DNA of 64,000 bases from Neoceratodus forsteri (lineage: Eukaryota; Chordata; Ceratodontiformes; Ceratodontidae). Numbering within the stretch: the first letter of the stretch is position 1; every line of letters begins with the position of its first letter. The DNA lies in contig CM057451.1 in NCBI GenBank assembly GCA_016271365.2, forward strand, positions 367,991,501 to 368,055,500. Reading direction: 5' to 3'. Positions 1 through 11,549 of this stretch are shown piece by piece. A program made the position numbers and the translations under genes. Below the pieces are notes generated by a model. It did not search any database. It had not been told where the DNA came from and saw nothing but the letters and a program-made list of their open reading frames with translations.

Positions 1-58
1 CAGAAATTTCCACAGTAATAGGCAAGAGACTGGGGGTGTCCAAAGGAAACAGAAAGGA

Positions 59-1168
59 GTGGTAGGGTCAGGGGGGGCACTGGGGAATGGGCTAAGGCTC
101 ACAAATCGTTTTAACCCTCTACGCCCATTGGTAGAAGAGGAGAGTGTGTGGGGGGAGAAGGAGGATGCTTCTGGTGAAGCTGGGGCAGGGATGGAAAGAA
201 AGGGGGAATGGGACAAGAGGCAAATGTGCAATAGAGGGGGTCCTGGACAGGATGGGGGAAGAAGGGTATGGGGGAGAAGAAAAAGGAGGACCTCGGGGAA
301 AAAGGAGGAGGCTGATGGTATGGAACAGGGAAGCATGACTGCCAGGAAGGTGCAGGACATAAATGGGATGATAGTGAGCAGAAAGTCAAGTAGGCAAACG
401 GATAGGATGGATGTATTAATAAGGAGTGGGGAAAGACATACAGAGAAAGATACTCGGGTGGGAGGGATAAAGAAGGCCAGGACATGGGTAGGAGAGGTGA
501 CCAGGAACAATAGTGAAAGGGCTACCTTTGACACCCAGATTGTGGGAGGTGCGAGGAGCCGGTTGGGGGTGAACCCGGACAAAGGGATGAGAGGAGTATG
601 GAAGGAGGGGAAACCAGAGGGGTGAACAGGGAAGCAGGGGGAGGTTATAGTACTGCTATTGGGGGACTCCATGATCAGAGTCATCCAATGGGAGAGGCAG
701 GGGGATGTTAAAAAATGTTTGATCAGAACCAAATGCCACCCAGGCCCGAAGGTGCACAAGGTCAAGCATGAGTTGCATTCACTGGCAAGGGAATGCGGGG
801 GGACTCCGGACATTCTAGTACACTTGGGGACAAATGACACAAATGGTAATAGTGAGCTAGAAATTCAGGCAAGGCTCTGGGAGTTGGCCAGGGTATGTCT
901 TTCCATAGGCTGTAAGATCTCCTTTTCAGAAATTCTGCCGGTGCCAAGGGCTAGTGGGGAAAACAAGATGAAGATTAGGGAGATAAATCAGTAGCTTAGG
1001 GAGTGGTGTGGGGAATTGGGGTATGGCCTGGTGGGGGACCGGGGGGAGACCTGGGAGGATAAGGGGCTGTATGCTAGGGACAGGTTCCAGCTTAATTTGG
1101 AGGGGAAAGAAATCCTTAAGCTCAAACTAGCTGGGTTCATCAACGAAAGGTGGGGTTTAAACTTGTGA
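59..1168 (+). pseudogene. CR1 ORF1 with SGNH esterase-like domain (broken)
   Basis: CR1 ORF1 is an RNA-binding protein that in many CR1s carries a GDSL/SGNH esterase domain. One frame runs from position 59 to about 1168 with two in-frame stops, at 623-625 and 993-995. The first third is charged, low-complexity sequence. After the first stop the frame reads LLLGDSMIRV, the Ser block of SGNH esterases, and later HLGTND, the Asn block, then SFSEILPVPRASGE. The second stop replaces the Trp of an NQWLREW segment that is intact in the related copy at 58896-59378 (TGG to TAG). The stops mark a pseudogene, but domain identity is clear from the two motif blocks and the sister copies. Confidence 0.85.
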
Positions 1169-1319
1169 AGGGGGGAGTGATCAAAAAAGGGGCAGTTCCA
1201 GTAGGTACGATAAATAAGGGACATGGACTCCACTCCTCTAAGGGGCTAGGTAGATGTGGAAATGGGTCACCAGGTAGGGTGCAGGAGCTGAGAAATGGGA
1301 GCTCGAGGAGGGGAAAGGG

Positions 1320-1985
1320 GTGGAGAGTGGTCCTGATAAATGCCAGGAGCTTAGGAAATAAAATGCCTGAGCTCCAGGCGATGCTAGTTGAGGGAGAGAT
1401 AGATGTGGCAGCAGTCACTGAGACCTGGGCCACTCAAGGGCATGAGTGGGATCCAAATCTGGAGGGCTATACTATGTTTAGAAAAGATAGGAGGGAGGGA
1501 AGTGGGAGTGGTGTAGCACTGTTAGTCAGAAATGGAATGGTATTGGAGGGGTAGAGGAGGCAGAGGGGAACGTGGCGGCTATTTGGGTCACCTTGCTGAC
1601 GCATGGGGGTAAAAAGAGTAAAGGTTGGATTGGTGTACAGACCACCAGCACTTTAAGAAAGTTTGGTGGCAAATCTCGAGGGACACTGTGGATTGGGAAA
1701 GGGAAGGATAGTAATAATGGGGGACCTCAACATGCCAGGAACAGACTGGGGGACTATGACATCACTAGTGGCCAAAGAGCAGAGGCTGCTTAATGTCTTC
1801 CAGGATGTGTTTCTGACACAACAGGTGGGTGAGCCAACTAGGGAGGCCAGGACACTGGATGTGGTCCTGGCAGACAGTGATCAGATTAGGGGCCTAGAGG
1901 TGAGGGACCCTTTAGCAGGGAGTGATCACGCCACAGTTTGGTTTTTCCTGGACCTGGGGGGGAAAGCCGAACAAGGATGGTAGTA
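1320..1985 (+). pseudogene. CR1 APE endonuclease domain (frameshifted)
   Basis: This is the N-terminal endonuclease half of CR1 ORF2, which nicks target DNA to prime reverse transcription. In order, the segments read LINARSLGNKMPELQ, then a VTETWAT block (catalytic Glu), a GYTMFRKDR strand, a GDLNMPGTDW block (Asp and Asn) and finally AGSDHATVWF (Asp and His). They fall in at least two frames, the switch lying between about 1550 and 1670 after a stop near 1552. All expected APE residues are still legible. The reading frame runs on, with damage, into the RT half. Confidence 0.85.
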
Positions 1986-2619
1986 ACCAACTTTAGGGGT
2001 GCAGACTTCAGGGAGATGGGAAGGATCTTTAAAGATCGTCTGGACGGGATAAGGCCAGATATGAATGTTGACAGCAGGTGGGAGATCATTAGGAGGGGAA
2101 TAAAGGAGGTTACCAGATCCTGCGCAAGGGAAAGGCATAAGTTCGGTAAGGCCAGAAAACCCTGCTGGTGGACCTGGGAGGTACAGGAGGTGGTGATGGA
2201 AAAGAAGGCAGCCTATAGGCACTTCCAAGTGCTCAAGGAGTGAAAGGGATCAGGAAGAATATGAGCTGACAGCCAAGAGGGTCACCAGGGTGGTGACAGC
2301 AGCTAAGGCAAAAAAAAAAAAGAGCAGTGGGATCTAGAGGGGGGACAAGGGTTCTTTAGATACATAGGGGAAAAAAGGAAAGTAAGGGGGAAGATCAGCA
2401 AGATAAGGGTAGGGGAGGGTTGGGAAACAGGCAGAAGTCCTAAATGAGCACTTTGCCTCAGTGTTTACCGGGGGTATGGAGGAGCTATGCCTTACAAGGG
2501 GAGTGGGGGCAAACCGGAGGAAGGGGTGGGACCAGTAGAGACCAGGGGCCCTGATGGGTCTGGGGAAAGGGAGTGGCCACCGCAAACAGGTGGTGGCCAG
2601 CAGTACAGGGTGAAAAGGG

Positions 2620-3890
2620 GAAGACGTGGAGGCTGAAATCCCGGTAAAGAGACTAAAGAAATCCCTCTGGTCCCTTCGGATAGAGAAAGCACCTGGGCCA
2701 GATAAGATACATCCCAGGGTGCTGGGGGAACTGGCGGATGTTCTGGCAGTCCCTCTAGCCGAGCTTTTCAACATCTCTCTGAGAACTGGGTGGGTGCCCC
2801 AAGACTGGAAAGTGGCCCATGTTGTGCCGATCCACAAGGGGGGGGCTCAAGAGAGAAGGCAGGAAATGACAGGCCCGTTAGCCTGACATCTGTAGTCAGC
2901 AAGGTGATGAAGGGTATTGTCAAGGAAAGGCTAGGGGGGTTACTGGATCAAACTGGGTACTTGGACGATAGGCAGCATGGCTTTGTCATGGGAAGATCCT
3001 GCCAGACAAACCTTGTTGAGTTCTATGACTGGGTCACGAGGGCCCTGGACCAGGGTAGGCCAGTGGACGTCCTCTTTCTGGACTTTAGCAAGGCATTTGA
3101 TTCGGTACCCCACAGTGGCCTGCTGGCTAAGCTGAAGGAAATGGGGGTAGGGAGGCAGTTGTTAAGATGGATAGAAAATTGGCTCTCTGAGTGTACTCAG
3201 AAGGTAGTGGTTGGAGGGTTAGCCTCATCCCCAAGGTGGGTTACTACTGGGGTTCCCCAGGGGCCAGTGCTGGGGCCACTCCTGTTCAATGCCTATGTCT
3301 CGGACATCAGGAGGGGGATCAGGAGTGAGAGGAGTCTCTCTGCAGATGACTCAAAGCTGGGTGCAATGGTGGATGAGGAGGAGGGCAGGGTGGCCTTGCA
3401 GGAGGACCTGGAGGCTCTGGAAAGGTGGTCGGGAAAATGGAAACTAAAATTCAGTGTGAGGAAGTGCAAGGTTCTGCACCTGGGAGTCAGAAATCCAGGC
3501 CAGGCGTATACCCTGGGAGGAGACATGATTCAAGTCACGGAGGGTGAGAGGGACCTGGGAGCAGTGGTAGATGTTAAAATGAACAACTCAGACACCTGTA
3601 GGAAGGCAGCGGCAAGGGCAAATAGAATGTTGGGATGCATCGCCAGGAGTATTACCTCCAGAAAGGCAGAAGTGATCCTTCCATTGTACAACTGCTTGGT
3701 TAGGCCACACCTCGAGTACTGTGTGCAGTTTTGGAGACTACATTTAAAAAGAGAAATTACACTCCTAGAGAGGGTCCAAAGGAGGGGAACCAAAATGATC
3801 TGGGGCCTGGGGGAGAGGACCTATGAGGAGAAGCTCAGGGAGCTTGACATGTACACCCTGGAGGAGAGAAGGGACGGGGAGACATGATAG
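2620..3890 (+). pseudogene. CR1 reverse transcriptase domain (broken)
   Basis: RT domain of CR1 ORF2. It starts with a KAPGPDKIHPRVL block, continues through WKVAHVVPIHKGG, switches frame near 2850 and then stays open to 3887. Visible motifs are RPVSLTSVVSK, QHGFVMGRSCQTN, FLDFSKAFDSVPH (first catalytic Asp), TGVPQGPVLGPLLF, and SADDSKLG at the position of the usual F/YADD box, so both Asp are kept but the aromatic residue is Ser. Downstream are the CR1 thumb motifs LVRPHLEYCVQFW and ERVQRRGTKMI. From 3890 to about 4100 a frame-shifted continuation of the C-terminus is readable. Confidence 0.88.
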
Positions 3891-4319
3891 AGGTCTTTAA
3901 GTACATGAAAGGGATCAATAAAGCAGGTCCAGTCAGGGTGCTCCAAAGGAAGGAGGGTGGGTCAACGAGAGGTCATGGGGTAAGCTGGAAGGGGGCAGGC
4001 TCAGAGGGGAGAGTAGGAGATGTTATTTCACTGAAAGTGTGGTGAAGCCATGGAATGCACTGCCCAGTGAGCTGGTAGAGGTGGAGACTGAACAGGTTTA
4101 AATGGGGATGGGACAGGTACAGGGGGAGAGTAAACTTGACCAGGCCCAGTACAGGTGGAACATCTGAGACTGGGGACAGTATAACCCAAGGGGGGACACC
4201 AAAATCGACCCTCAGTGCAGGTGCTGAAAATCGAGCAGACTAGAAAGACTGTTAGGCCTATTTTGCTGGCATTTTAGTATGTTAGTAAGAACAGATATAA
4301 TGCATCTTTAAATAAAACT

Positions 4320-4334
4320 AAAATGAGGGCACAC
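4320..4334 (+). repeat. Target-site duplication, left copy
   Basis: aaaatgagggcacac, identical to 4941-4955. It marks LINE-type insertion of the SINE between them. Confidence 0.9.
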
Positions 4335-4941
4335 TGGCGGCCCGTGGCGCTGAGGTTGAGCGCTGGAGCCACACCTCACACGTCACGCCAGTGACCCGGG
4401 TTCGAGAACGAGCCGGGCTGCTGAGGGTCGGCAGGAGGAGTAGGATTGGGCGCCTGTGGACAGCCTCCTCGCCTGGGGGAGATCCAGGGGGCATCCCGGG
4501 CGCAGGAGACCCCCAGTGGAGACCGGAGGTACTTCCGCTGCTGGGAGCACAAGCTTAGGCGGAGGCAGATGCCTGGCCAGAGACGCGGGCGAGACGCGCA
4601 CGCTCCATATTATTGGCGCTAAAGTGGCATCGCCTGCCGGCTTAGGGGTGAAAAGTGCGGGAAAAGGAGGGCACTGGTTGCGCGGCATGATGGCCGTCTC
4701 TCGCAGCGGACTCCTGGCACCTGGGTCCTTGACATTACTGGATCCGGAATGGGTGGGTTGAGCTCGAGAGGAGTGCTCCCCACCCCCCCGCCGTGGGGGG
4801 CAAGCCGCTGGGCCTAATGAGGTCGCTGCGGGGGTAGTTCAAGGGGACGGCGGCCAGATAGACCTGTGGATGAAGCCAGGACGTGGTAGGTAGGCAGACC
4901 AGTGGCCCTGGGGGGAATATAAATAGAAGCAAAAAAAAAAA
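4335..4941 (+). mobile_element. Long tRNA-headed SINE (about 600 bp), copy 1
   Basis: The head carries an A-box-like ggcgctgaggttgagcgc near 4346 and a B-box-like gggttcgagaacg at 4399, so it derives from a tRNA and would be transcribed by RNA polymerase III. A GC-rich body of roughly 500 bp follows, ending in an A-rich tail. A perfect 15-bp direct repeat, aaaatgagggcacac, lies at 4320-4334 and 4941-4955. Two further copies lie on the minus strand, at 49605-50212 (nearly full length) and 18266-18512 (5' half). About 600 bp is long for a tRNA-headed SINE. I do not recognise the family name. Confidence 0.8.
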
Positions 4942-4955
4942 AAATGAGGGCACAC
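4941..4955 (+). repeat. Target-site duplication, right copy
   Basis: Second copy of aaaatgagggcacac, directly after the SINE A-rich tail. Confidence 0.9.
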
Positions 4956-5599
4956 AGACAGTGAAAACTAGCTTATTATATGAAGCGGATCTAATTTTCA
5001 GTTTCTTCTGAATTCATAATCGTTGTCTAAAAACAACCACAAACAGCAACATTCTGTGAGCTGTCTCACAGGCTACATGGTACATGCAGGATACAATAAT
5101 TCATTTTGATCTGTTGACAAATGTTAATTCAGAGGTGCTGTGTGTTATCTGATGCATCCCTCAATATACTTTTATTTTGATCTGACTGCAGTGGCCAGCA
5201 AACTATTTTGCATAACCTTTCAAATTTACTACATTATAATAACTCTGCCAGTCATTCCACAAGTGTTTCCCCATAGACAGAGTGCACATATTGACGTTAA
5301 GCACTTACATGTAAACAGCCCCATCGTTAGCAACTACTGTATGGTTCAGTCAGCTTTAAAAATAAAACTTCTCAAAATGCATCTTTATTTTTAAGCATCT
5401 CTTCTGCCGATGCCCACCTCATATTTTACTATCCTCCTCTAATGCTCCCATCGCTCCTCCTGATCGACTAACCTGCTTGACTGTTCCCAGCCCAAAAATG
5501 TACATTGCGACCTGCTATCAGACGGATACTTGTGATGAGATGCCTTGTGCTTTTAATACTAGGTGCATTTATTGCATGCGATGAAATGCTCGTGCTTGA
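4956..5599. other. AT-rich spacer, no gene seen
   Basis: Only short random ORFs on both strands and no repeat I recognise. Somewhere between 5560 and 5640 the truncated end of DIRS element A begins. Confidence 0.5.
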
Positions 5600-5639
5600 A
5601 ATTACCATACGGTAATTTCTTGAGCAGAGATGACATGGG

Positions 5640-6167
5640 ACCATGACTCAGTACCCTCTTGACATCGAAGCAGTGAACTTTCCTTTGTGGAGAACTGGAG
5701 TTCTCTGTAAAGAAGACAGGTAGAGTCATAGACTGATTCAAGTGAAAATCAGATACCACTCTGGGTAGAAATTTCCTACTGGTCCTGAGGACCACCTTAT
5801 CCCTGTGAAATGAGAGGTAGTCCACATCTGTACACAGGGCTTGCAGCTCACTGATCCTCCTGGAAGAGGCGACAGCCACCAGAAACACAGTTTTCCAGGT
5901 GACATACTTCAGGTCTGCAGTTGCCACAGGTTCGAATGGTGGCTCCATCAGCTTGGCAATGCAGATATTTAGATTCCAGGCCAGGACGGGTTCCCTCAGA
6001 GGAGGGTGAAGGAGGTTGAGTCCCTTAAAGTAGTTCCTGAAAACTAGATGAGAGGCCATGGACCTTTCTTTACCAGCTGACAGGTAAGCAGAGACTGAAG
6101 CCAGGTGGACCTTAAGGGTCGAGGGCCTCAGTCCTAATGAGTGCAGGCGTGTCAGGTAATCCAAGAG
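5640..6167 (-). pseudogene. DIRS A tyrosine recombinase, middle part (3' exon-like half, truncated)
   Basis: Continuation of the recombinase whose start lies at 11960-11748. It reads LDYLTRLHSLGLRPSTLKVHL, the SAM-like DNA-binding domain, then WNLNICIAKLMEPPFEP, YVTWKTVFLVAVASSRRISEL (first catalytic Arg) and SFHRDKVVLRT. The tract matches the recombinases of elements C (53590-52823) and D (61196-60861) segment by segment. It stops making sense near 5640, before the H-x-x-R and Tyr motifs, so the catalytic C-terminus is missing. The protein would have integrated circular DIRS cDNA. Confidence 0.85.
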
Positions 6168-6316
6168 AAATTAAAATTACGTACCTACTGTAATTCTTGA
6201 TCTTTCTGTGTATCTTCACCATTCATCACTACTGGGTACTGCGCCGGAGCTAAGACCCCATGGGAGACTTTGTTTTTGCCCTATAGGCGGAGTCGACGCA
6301 GGGCTGGCGCCGCCCT
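6168..6316 (+). repeat. DIRS B left inverted terminal repeat, outer part
   Basis: Starts aaattaaaattacgtacc, followed by a tract containing cttcaccattcatcactact and catgggagactttg. It is the inverse of 11747 leftwards. Interrupted at 6316 by CR1 copy 2; the inner part resumes at 7855. Confidence 0.85.
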
Positions 6317-7854
6317 AGAAACATAGAAACATAGACTTTGAAGGCAGATAAGGACCACTTGGCCCACCCAGTCTGCCCATTTCCCTACCTACTGGATAAG
6401 TTCCAGATTCTAGTTAACCAACAGCCTACTTCCTGCCACCCCCACTACAACTGCCTTGTGTCTGTCCCATGCATGTCTGAATTCCCCCACTGTTTTAGCC
6501 CAAACAACCTCCCCAGGAAGGCAGTTCCACGCATCCACCACTCTCTCGGTGAAAAAAGATTTCCTCACATTACCCCTGAGCTGTCCCCCCTCTATCTTTA
6601 AATTGTGTCTCCTTGTTCTTGCACATCTCTTTTTCTGAAAGATGCTACCCTCCTGGACTTTCTTGATTCCCTTGAGGTACTTGAACGTTTCTATCATGTC
6701 CACCCGGTCCCTCCTTTCATCAAGGGTATACATATTAAGCTCTCAGTCTCTCTTCATATGATTTCTGATGCTGACCCTGCACCATTTTAGTTGCCCCCCT
6801 CTGGACTGCTTCCACCCTGTCTATGTCCTTGCATAGATGAGGACTCCAAAACTGCACAAAGTACTCCAGATGGGGTCTCACCAACTGTCTGTACAGAGGG
6901 ATAACCACTTCCCTTTTTCTACTTGTGATGCCCTTTCCTATGCATCTCAGTATCCCCCTGGCTCTCCTCACTGACTTCTCACATTGCTTACCCACCTTTA
7001 GATCATCTGATATGACTACCCCCAAGTCCCGTTCCATTTTTGTTGTTGTTAGTACCTCCCCAGCAATTGTGTACTCTTCTCCTGGGTTTTTGTTTCCCAG
7101 GTGCATTACTTTGCACTTCTTTGCATTGAATCTAAGTTGCCATATGTCTGACCATTCCTCCAACCTTGCCAAGTCCCTTCTCATTCTTTCTACCCCCCTT
7201 GTGTATCAACTCTGTTACAGATCTTTGTATCATCTGCAAAGAGGCATACTTTTCCCTCCAGACCCTCTGCAATGTCACCTATAAAGATGTTAGAGGACTG
7301 GACCCAGCACTGAGCCCTGAGGTACTCCACTAGTGACCCCCCTTTCTTCGGAATGTGTGCCACTCACTATTACCTTTTGCGTCCTGTTGTGCAGCCAGTT
7401 TGCTACCCAGGCTACCACCCTGGGACCCCTCCCAAGCTGGCTAACTTGATTATTAATCTTTGTGGGGACTGTGTCAAATGCCTTGCTAAAGTCTAGGTAG
7501 GCCATATCCACAGCCCCTCCCTGGTCTGTTACTTTGGTCACCCAGTCAAAGAAATCTATTAGATTAAGTCTGACATGACCTTCCTGCTGTAAATCCATGC
7601 TGCTTTGGGTCTTGTGCCCATGTCCTCTAGGTACTCAACAATTCTTTCTTTCAGAAGTGATTCCATCATTTTCCCTACCACTGAGGTCAAACTTACAGGT
7701 CTGTAGTTTCCTGCTTCTGCCTTGCTCCCACTTTTGTGAAGGGGAATCACATCTGCCCTCCTCCAGTCCTCAGTTACCACCCCACCCTCCCATGATTTGT
7801 TAAAAAAGTGTGGTCAGTGGTGTCACTAGGTCCTCCCTTAGTTCTTTTAGGGTT
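6317..7854 (-). mobile_element. CR1-type LINE, copy 2 (5'-truncated), inside the left ITR of DIRS B
   Basis: Minus-strand CR1 whose 3' tail at 6317-6337 reads, on the coding strand, gtctatgtttctatgtttct. Reading from 7854 it carries the RT from just before WRRADVIPLHKSG, then YRPVSLTSVVGK, YLDFSKAFDTVPT, SGVPQGSVLGPVL, LVRPHLEYFVQFW and the C-terminal FFTERVVDAWN block. Everything upstream of the RT palm is absent, a typical 5' truncation. It interrupts the ITR of B after gccgccct, and the ITR resumes with cctcaaggc, so a 3-5 bp duplication is possible. It is the same subfamily as copy 3 at 16566-18258. Confidence 0.9.
6410..7790 (-). pseudogene. CR1 reverse transcriptase, C-terminal part (broken)
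   Basis: Four open segments on the minus strand (7780-7559, 7598-7290, 7184-6735, 6733-6410) together cover the RT palm to the C-terminus of CR1 ORF2. The F/YADD box falls in the gap between 7290 and 7184, where the DNA still encodes a cytosine-poor CLFADDTKIC-like stretch out of frame. QHGF of the RT is damaged. Frameshifts separate all four pieces. The last segment reads ETFKYLKGIKKVQEGS and RSFFTERVVDAWN-like sequence, the conserved CR1 C-terminus. Confidence 0.8.
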
Positions 7855-7930
7855 CCTCAAGGCAGACGTTACACATAGCGTTTGTGGGTTGGCCATTATC
7901 TGTTGTCGACTCCACCCTAGCCTCAGTTCT
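7855..7930 (+). repeat. DIRS B left inverted terminal repeat, inner part
   Basis: Contains ggttggccattatctgttg and ccaccctagcctcagttct, the inverse of 11550-11600. This is the part of the ITR separated from 6168-6316 by CR1 copy 2. Confidence 0.85.
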
Positions 7931-8714
7931 GAGACACCGGAGAATGTAAGAAAAGGGATAGAGGTGTGGGGCAAGGGAGCCCAAGGGATAGATAAAAGGA
8001 AAGGAAAGGATATAAGAACCAATAGGAGAAATAAACAGCAGAGAGGACAGAAAGGAGAAGACTAGTTTGAAGGGACTGGGAGGAGGGGGCCCCAATCTCT
8101 GGAAAGGAAGCAGGGAAGGGAGTGAGGAAGAAAGGAAAGGGAAGGGGGGGAGCAGAGGACTGTGCCCCTGACAAACCGGGTCTGGACCCCTAGGATTTGA
8201 GCAACTTAATGGCAAGCAAAGACTGCCTGGACCACCCAGTCTTGCCTTTTTTAAGAAGCTGCCAAGGAGGCGAAGTCTGCAGATGAACAAGCAGCAGTGG
8301 CCCCAAGAGGAGCCAAAAGCTTTAGGGACAAAGGAGTTTCAAAAAGACAAGCGTGCACCCCAACTAAAGGGAAAAACCCTAACCAGAAAAGAAGATAAGT
8401 CCAAAGGGACGTTCAAAACGAGGAAGAACAAGGGGTTGTGAGAACGGAGGGGTGATTAGGAGTCTGCCCATCCCTCCAACCCCCGCCCTGCTTTCAAGGG
8501 AGTGGGCAGAACAACCAAAGACAAGGAGAGAAGGGAAGACCCCCCGACCACCCAAAAAAAAAACTCACAGGAAATAACTCCTCCCTGTGTTTCTCCAAAG
8601 TCCGGTCTCCTGACCATAAGGGAAAGGTGAGAGATGAGTTGAAACAACAGGGAGACACACAGGGGGAGGGGGAGCCCAGAGTCTGAGGCCTCAGGGGGAA
8701 GGAGGATGGGATTT
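7931..8714. other. Non-coding segment of DIRS B between left ITR and ICR
   Basis: Purine-rich on the plus strand. The longest minus-strand frame is a Leu/Pro/Ser-rich low-complexity translation with no motif. No recombinase, RT or RNase H motif is visible here, which supports the view that B lacks them. Confidence 0.5.
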
Positions 8715-8825
8715 AGTGATGAATGGTGAAGATACACGGAAAGATCAAGAATTACAGTAGGTACATAATTTGCAATATCTTATCTGTGTCAGTCTTCACC
8801 ATTCATCACTGCTGGGTGAGTACCG
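8715..8825 (+). repeat. DIRS B internal complementary region (ICR)
   Basis: The left half (tgatgaatggtgaagatac through caagaattacagtaggtac) is the inverse of the outer left ITR at 6172-6230. The right half (atcttatctgtgtc through attcatcactgctgggt) is the inverse of the outer right ITR at 11705-11747. The junction lies near 8770. An ICR joining the two ends is the template that lets DIRS1-type elements make full-length circles. Confidence 0.88.
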
Positions 8826-8869
8826 AGCCCCTCCGAAGGGGGCCCAATATGTCCCTAAGGGACTAATTC

Positions 8870-11275
8870 CCTTAGCCTCCAGTGGGGGAGACACTGGCGG
8901 GGAGAACCCTTACAGGTCTGGGGAGGCCTGAGGCTGGTCTGGGTGAGGGGAAGAGGGGAACCCCCCAATGGGAGAGGGAAAGTGCCCTGAAAGCCACCGT
9001 CTCAGCATGCGGGATAAAAGGAGGGTTCTCAGGTAGGAGGAGGAAATCACCCTACGCCACATCAGGGGTGACAACCGGGACAAACTAAGCCATGCTGTCT
9101 GCCTAATGCAGATCGCTGTCCAAATAACTCTGGAGGCTACCTCACTGGCGTAAGATGCCCTTGCTTGCTGCCTTGTTAGCTCTAGGCCCTGAGCAGAGAG
9201 GGTGATGGCTTGCCTGGTTTCCTCAGTATAAGGCATTAAGGCTAGGAGCTGTCCTAGCCTGAGACCACAAAGAACTTGTCAAAGGACGCACAGTGGGCCT
9301 GATGTACAGCTATAGAAAGAAGGATCTGTGCCGAATAGGTCCTTCTGCTCCAGAAATCAAAATCTGCAGTCAGAGTCCTGGGGTCGATCACAGTATGGGG
9401 TGCGAGGCACAGAGGGGGTGTCCAGGCATGACAAACCCGAAGGGGGATGAGGCAGGGTACCTGGAGACCTGTGGGGGTGCAATACCGTTGGCATAGGTCC
9501 CTTGGGGCTGGAGAAGAGACGCTGCCAAAGCCGATGTGATGCCTCCCAGAAGGCGACAGGCCAGGCGGGAACCACCAGGTTGGCCGCACTGCACTCGCCT
9601 AAAAAGGCGCACATCACATGCTCAGGAGTGCTGAAAGGGGACGAGGTGAAATAGGGCGCATCCAGCATCCTTGTGAGGAAGTGTTGATACGAAGAAAGAT
9701 CAGTCACTGGGGAGTTGTGGGCAGATAACTCCTCTCCCTCCGAGGAGGCTGACAAACCCGGAGATTCAGGGTTCGGCTGCACGGAAACATGGTGGAACAC
9801 CTGCTGGTGCAAGGTACTAAGGTAGGTAGGGAGATCTGCATCCGAACCTCTGAACTGTTCCCAGGTAAGAGGTCCCGTAGGACTGGGAATACCTGGGATG
9901 GCCGAGGATGGGGGCAGAGGCACGGGGGCCGAGCTCCTAGCAGCAGGAGAACAGTCTCTGTCTGGGCAGGGGGGCCTAGAGGAAGCTCCCAACAGGGAAA
10001 GAGACCAGGAGGTCCCAGCAGCTAACAACCATTCAGCAGGATCAGAATGACCAGAGCTGTGCCCATGGGAAGAAATCCCCCCAACCCCGTGAAGGGAACG
10101 GGATCATGCAAGTCCAGAAAGACGGCCCCTGACCTCCAAAGTTAAGGTTCCTCTCGAGAAGTGCTCCAAGAAAGGGAGAGGGTCTGCACTACGGCTCCTC
10201 CCAGAACCCTGACGGGTCCCAGGGAGGGCCCACTGTGCCAAACCCTGACCCCTTGACCCTTCAGACTCCAAGAGAGCCCTCTTCCTTGTAGCCAACAGCC
10301 TAAGCAACTGACAACCCATGGTAGACTCTGAAGAATCCAATCAGGGTACAGAACCCTCCCCCCTCCTGGGGTGCCCCGGGCTGTCCCAAACTCAGACTGT
10401 ACAAGCACACCAAGGAAAGAGGTGCCCCAGCTGAGGGAGCAGATGCACCAGTGGCTCCGGGTTGCATGTCAGTGGCCACCTGGACCACTGACAACTGGTC
10501 AGTACCACTGACCCCAGAACCGACCGGCATCGTCCGACCCACAGAGGGAGGCTGAGTGGGGGCAGAGGTGCTAGACACCGAGGAATCTGAAGATTCCGAA
10601 GAATCCGGAAGCCAATCTGGATCAGACCCCGAGTCCCTCTACAAGGAGGTGGACACAGAGGTCCGATACCAGACCACTGCCTGATCCCTACCAGTTCCTG
10701 GACAAGGCGGACCACCCTCAGTCATGGCACCGCAAGCCGCACCACAGCCAAGTGCAGCACCACGCCAGACACCGCGGTCCTCCCTGGCACTGCGAGCGGA
10801 GTCGGAAACGGCACCAAGGGTGGCACCGCACTCCCCCCTGGAACCAGGTGGCATCGCCAAATGGCACCGAGGACAGAGTCGGTCTAGGCCCGGAGGCCCC
10901 AGGACATGACACCGGGGGAGCTTTCACCTCTGAAGAGGAGTCTGCCAGAGTGGTACCTTCCGCCCTCCGAGAGGGGTGGACTGGGCCTCCTGCAGTGTGG
11001 AAGCAGCCCCCACCACAAGCCTAGAAGAGGAGGAGGAGACCCCTTCCTCCATGGGCTGTATAGGACCAGGAGGGGACACAGAGGAAGGGTCAAGAGTTCT
11101 GACCTTGGCCCGCTGACTGCGAACCCACCCCCGGAAGTCGGTGGCGCACATTCAACTTTAAACATGCGCATCTCAAGAACTCGATGGCCCATCGAGAAGC
11201 AGGCGTCGCAGTTGTCTATGTTGTGGGTCGGGCAGAGGCAGGAAAGGCAAGGGTCATGCTAGTCTGTCACGGAAT
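8870..11275 (-). pseudogene. DIRS B Gag-like protein (broken)
   Basis: Gag of DIRS elements packages the RNA. On the minus strand, just inside the right ITR, a Cys/His block reads CLSCLCPTHNIDNCDACFSMGH (11265-11200), similar in place and spacing to the CVYCLGLEHDPQACDLC block of DIRS A. A Ser/Pro-rich central part follows, with the longest open segment at 10028-9357. The C-terminal part is at 9236-8910 with RQTAWLSLSRL, aligned to the FSWLRATNL and HAWLRVSGL segments of A and C. Frames change several times. Directly after it the ICR begins instead of an RT. The Gag assignment rests on position and these two blocks. Confidence 0.7.
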
Positions 11276-11549
11276 AAAGCTGGCCACAGGGGCACCCATG
11301 CACTGATGGCCACCCCTCCTTCGACGACTTCTTGCCCCCGGGACGAGACACAACTGTTTGGTAAAACAGTAGTAAACAGTACTTGACACCACTTGAAAAT
11401 AAATTGAAACAGTCTCACTGGCACCAGGAACGACGTCGAGTAGGGTGAAACAGAGCCAAGAACTAAACCGGCTAAACTAGGCTGCAAATTCACAAAGTAC
11501 TCAATTGCTTGCAGTCTCCACGAGGTCTACACTCGACGGCGGGAGAAGA

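Larger units (their letters stand above)
1..4287 (+). mobile_element. CR1-type LINE, copy 1 (5' end outside window)
   Basis: A non-LTR retrotransposon read left to right as ORF1 with a lipase/esterase-like domain, then an APE-type endonuclease, then reverse transcriptase. The order and motifs are those of CR1 elements. The 3' end lies near 4287, after a tail that reads ttagtatgttagt; the same tail ends the antisense CR1 at 42983. The DNA is purine-rich on the plus strand, as in the other CR1 copies here. Both ORFs carry stops and frame changes, so this is a dead copy. The 5' end is cut by the window edge. Confidence 0.9.

Noticed and set aside
4335..4420. tRNA gene
   Set aside because: A and B boxes are present but the fold is degraded and the unit continues into a SINE body with target duplications.
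7847..8290. 147-codon minus-strand ORF in DIRS B
   Set aside because: Leu/Pro/Ser-rich translation of purine-rich DNA overlapping the ITR; no recombinase or RT motif.
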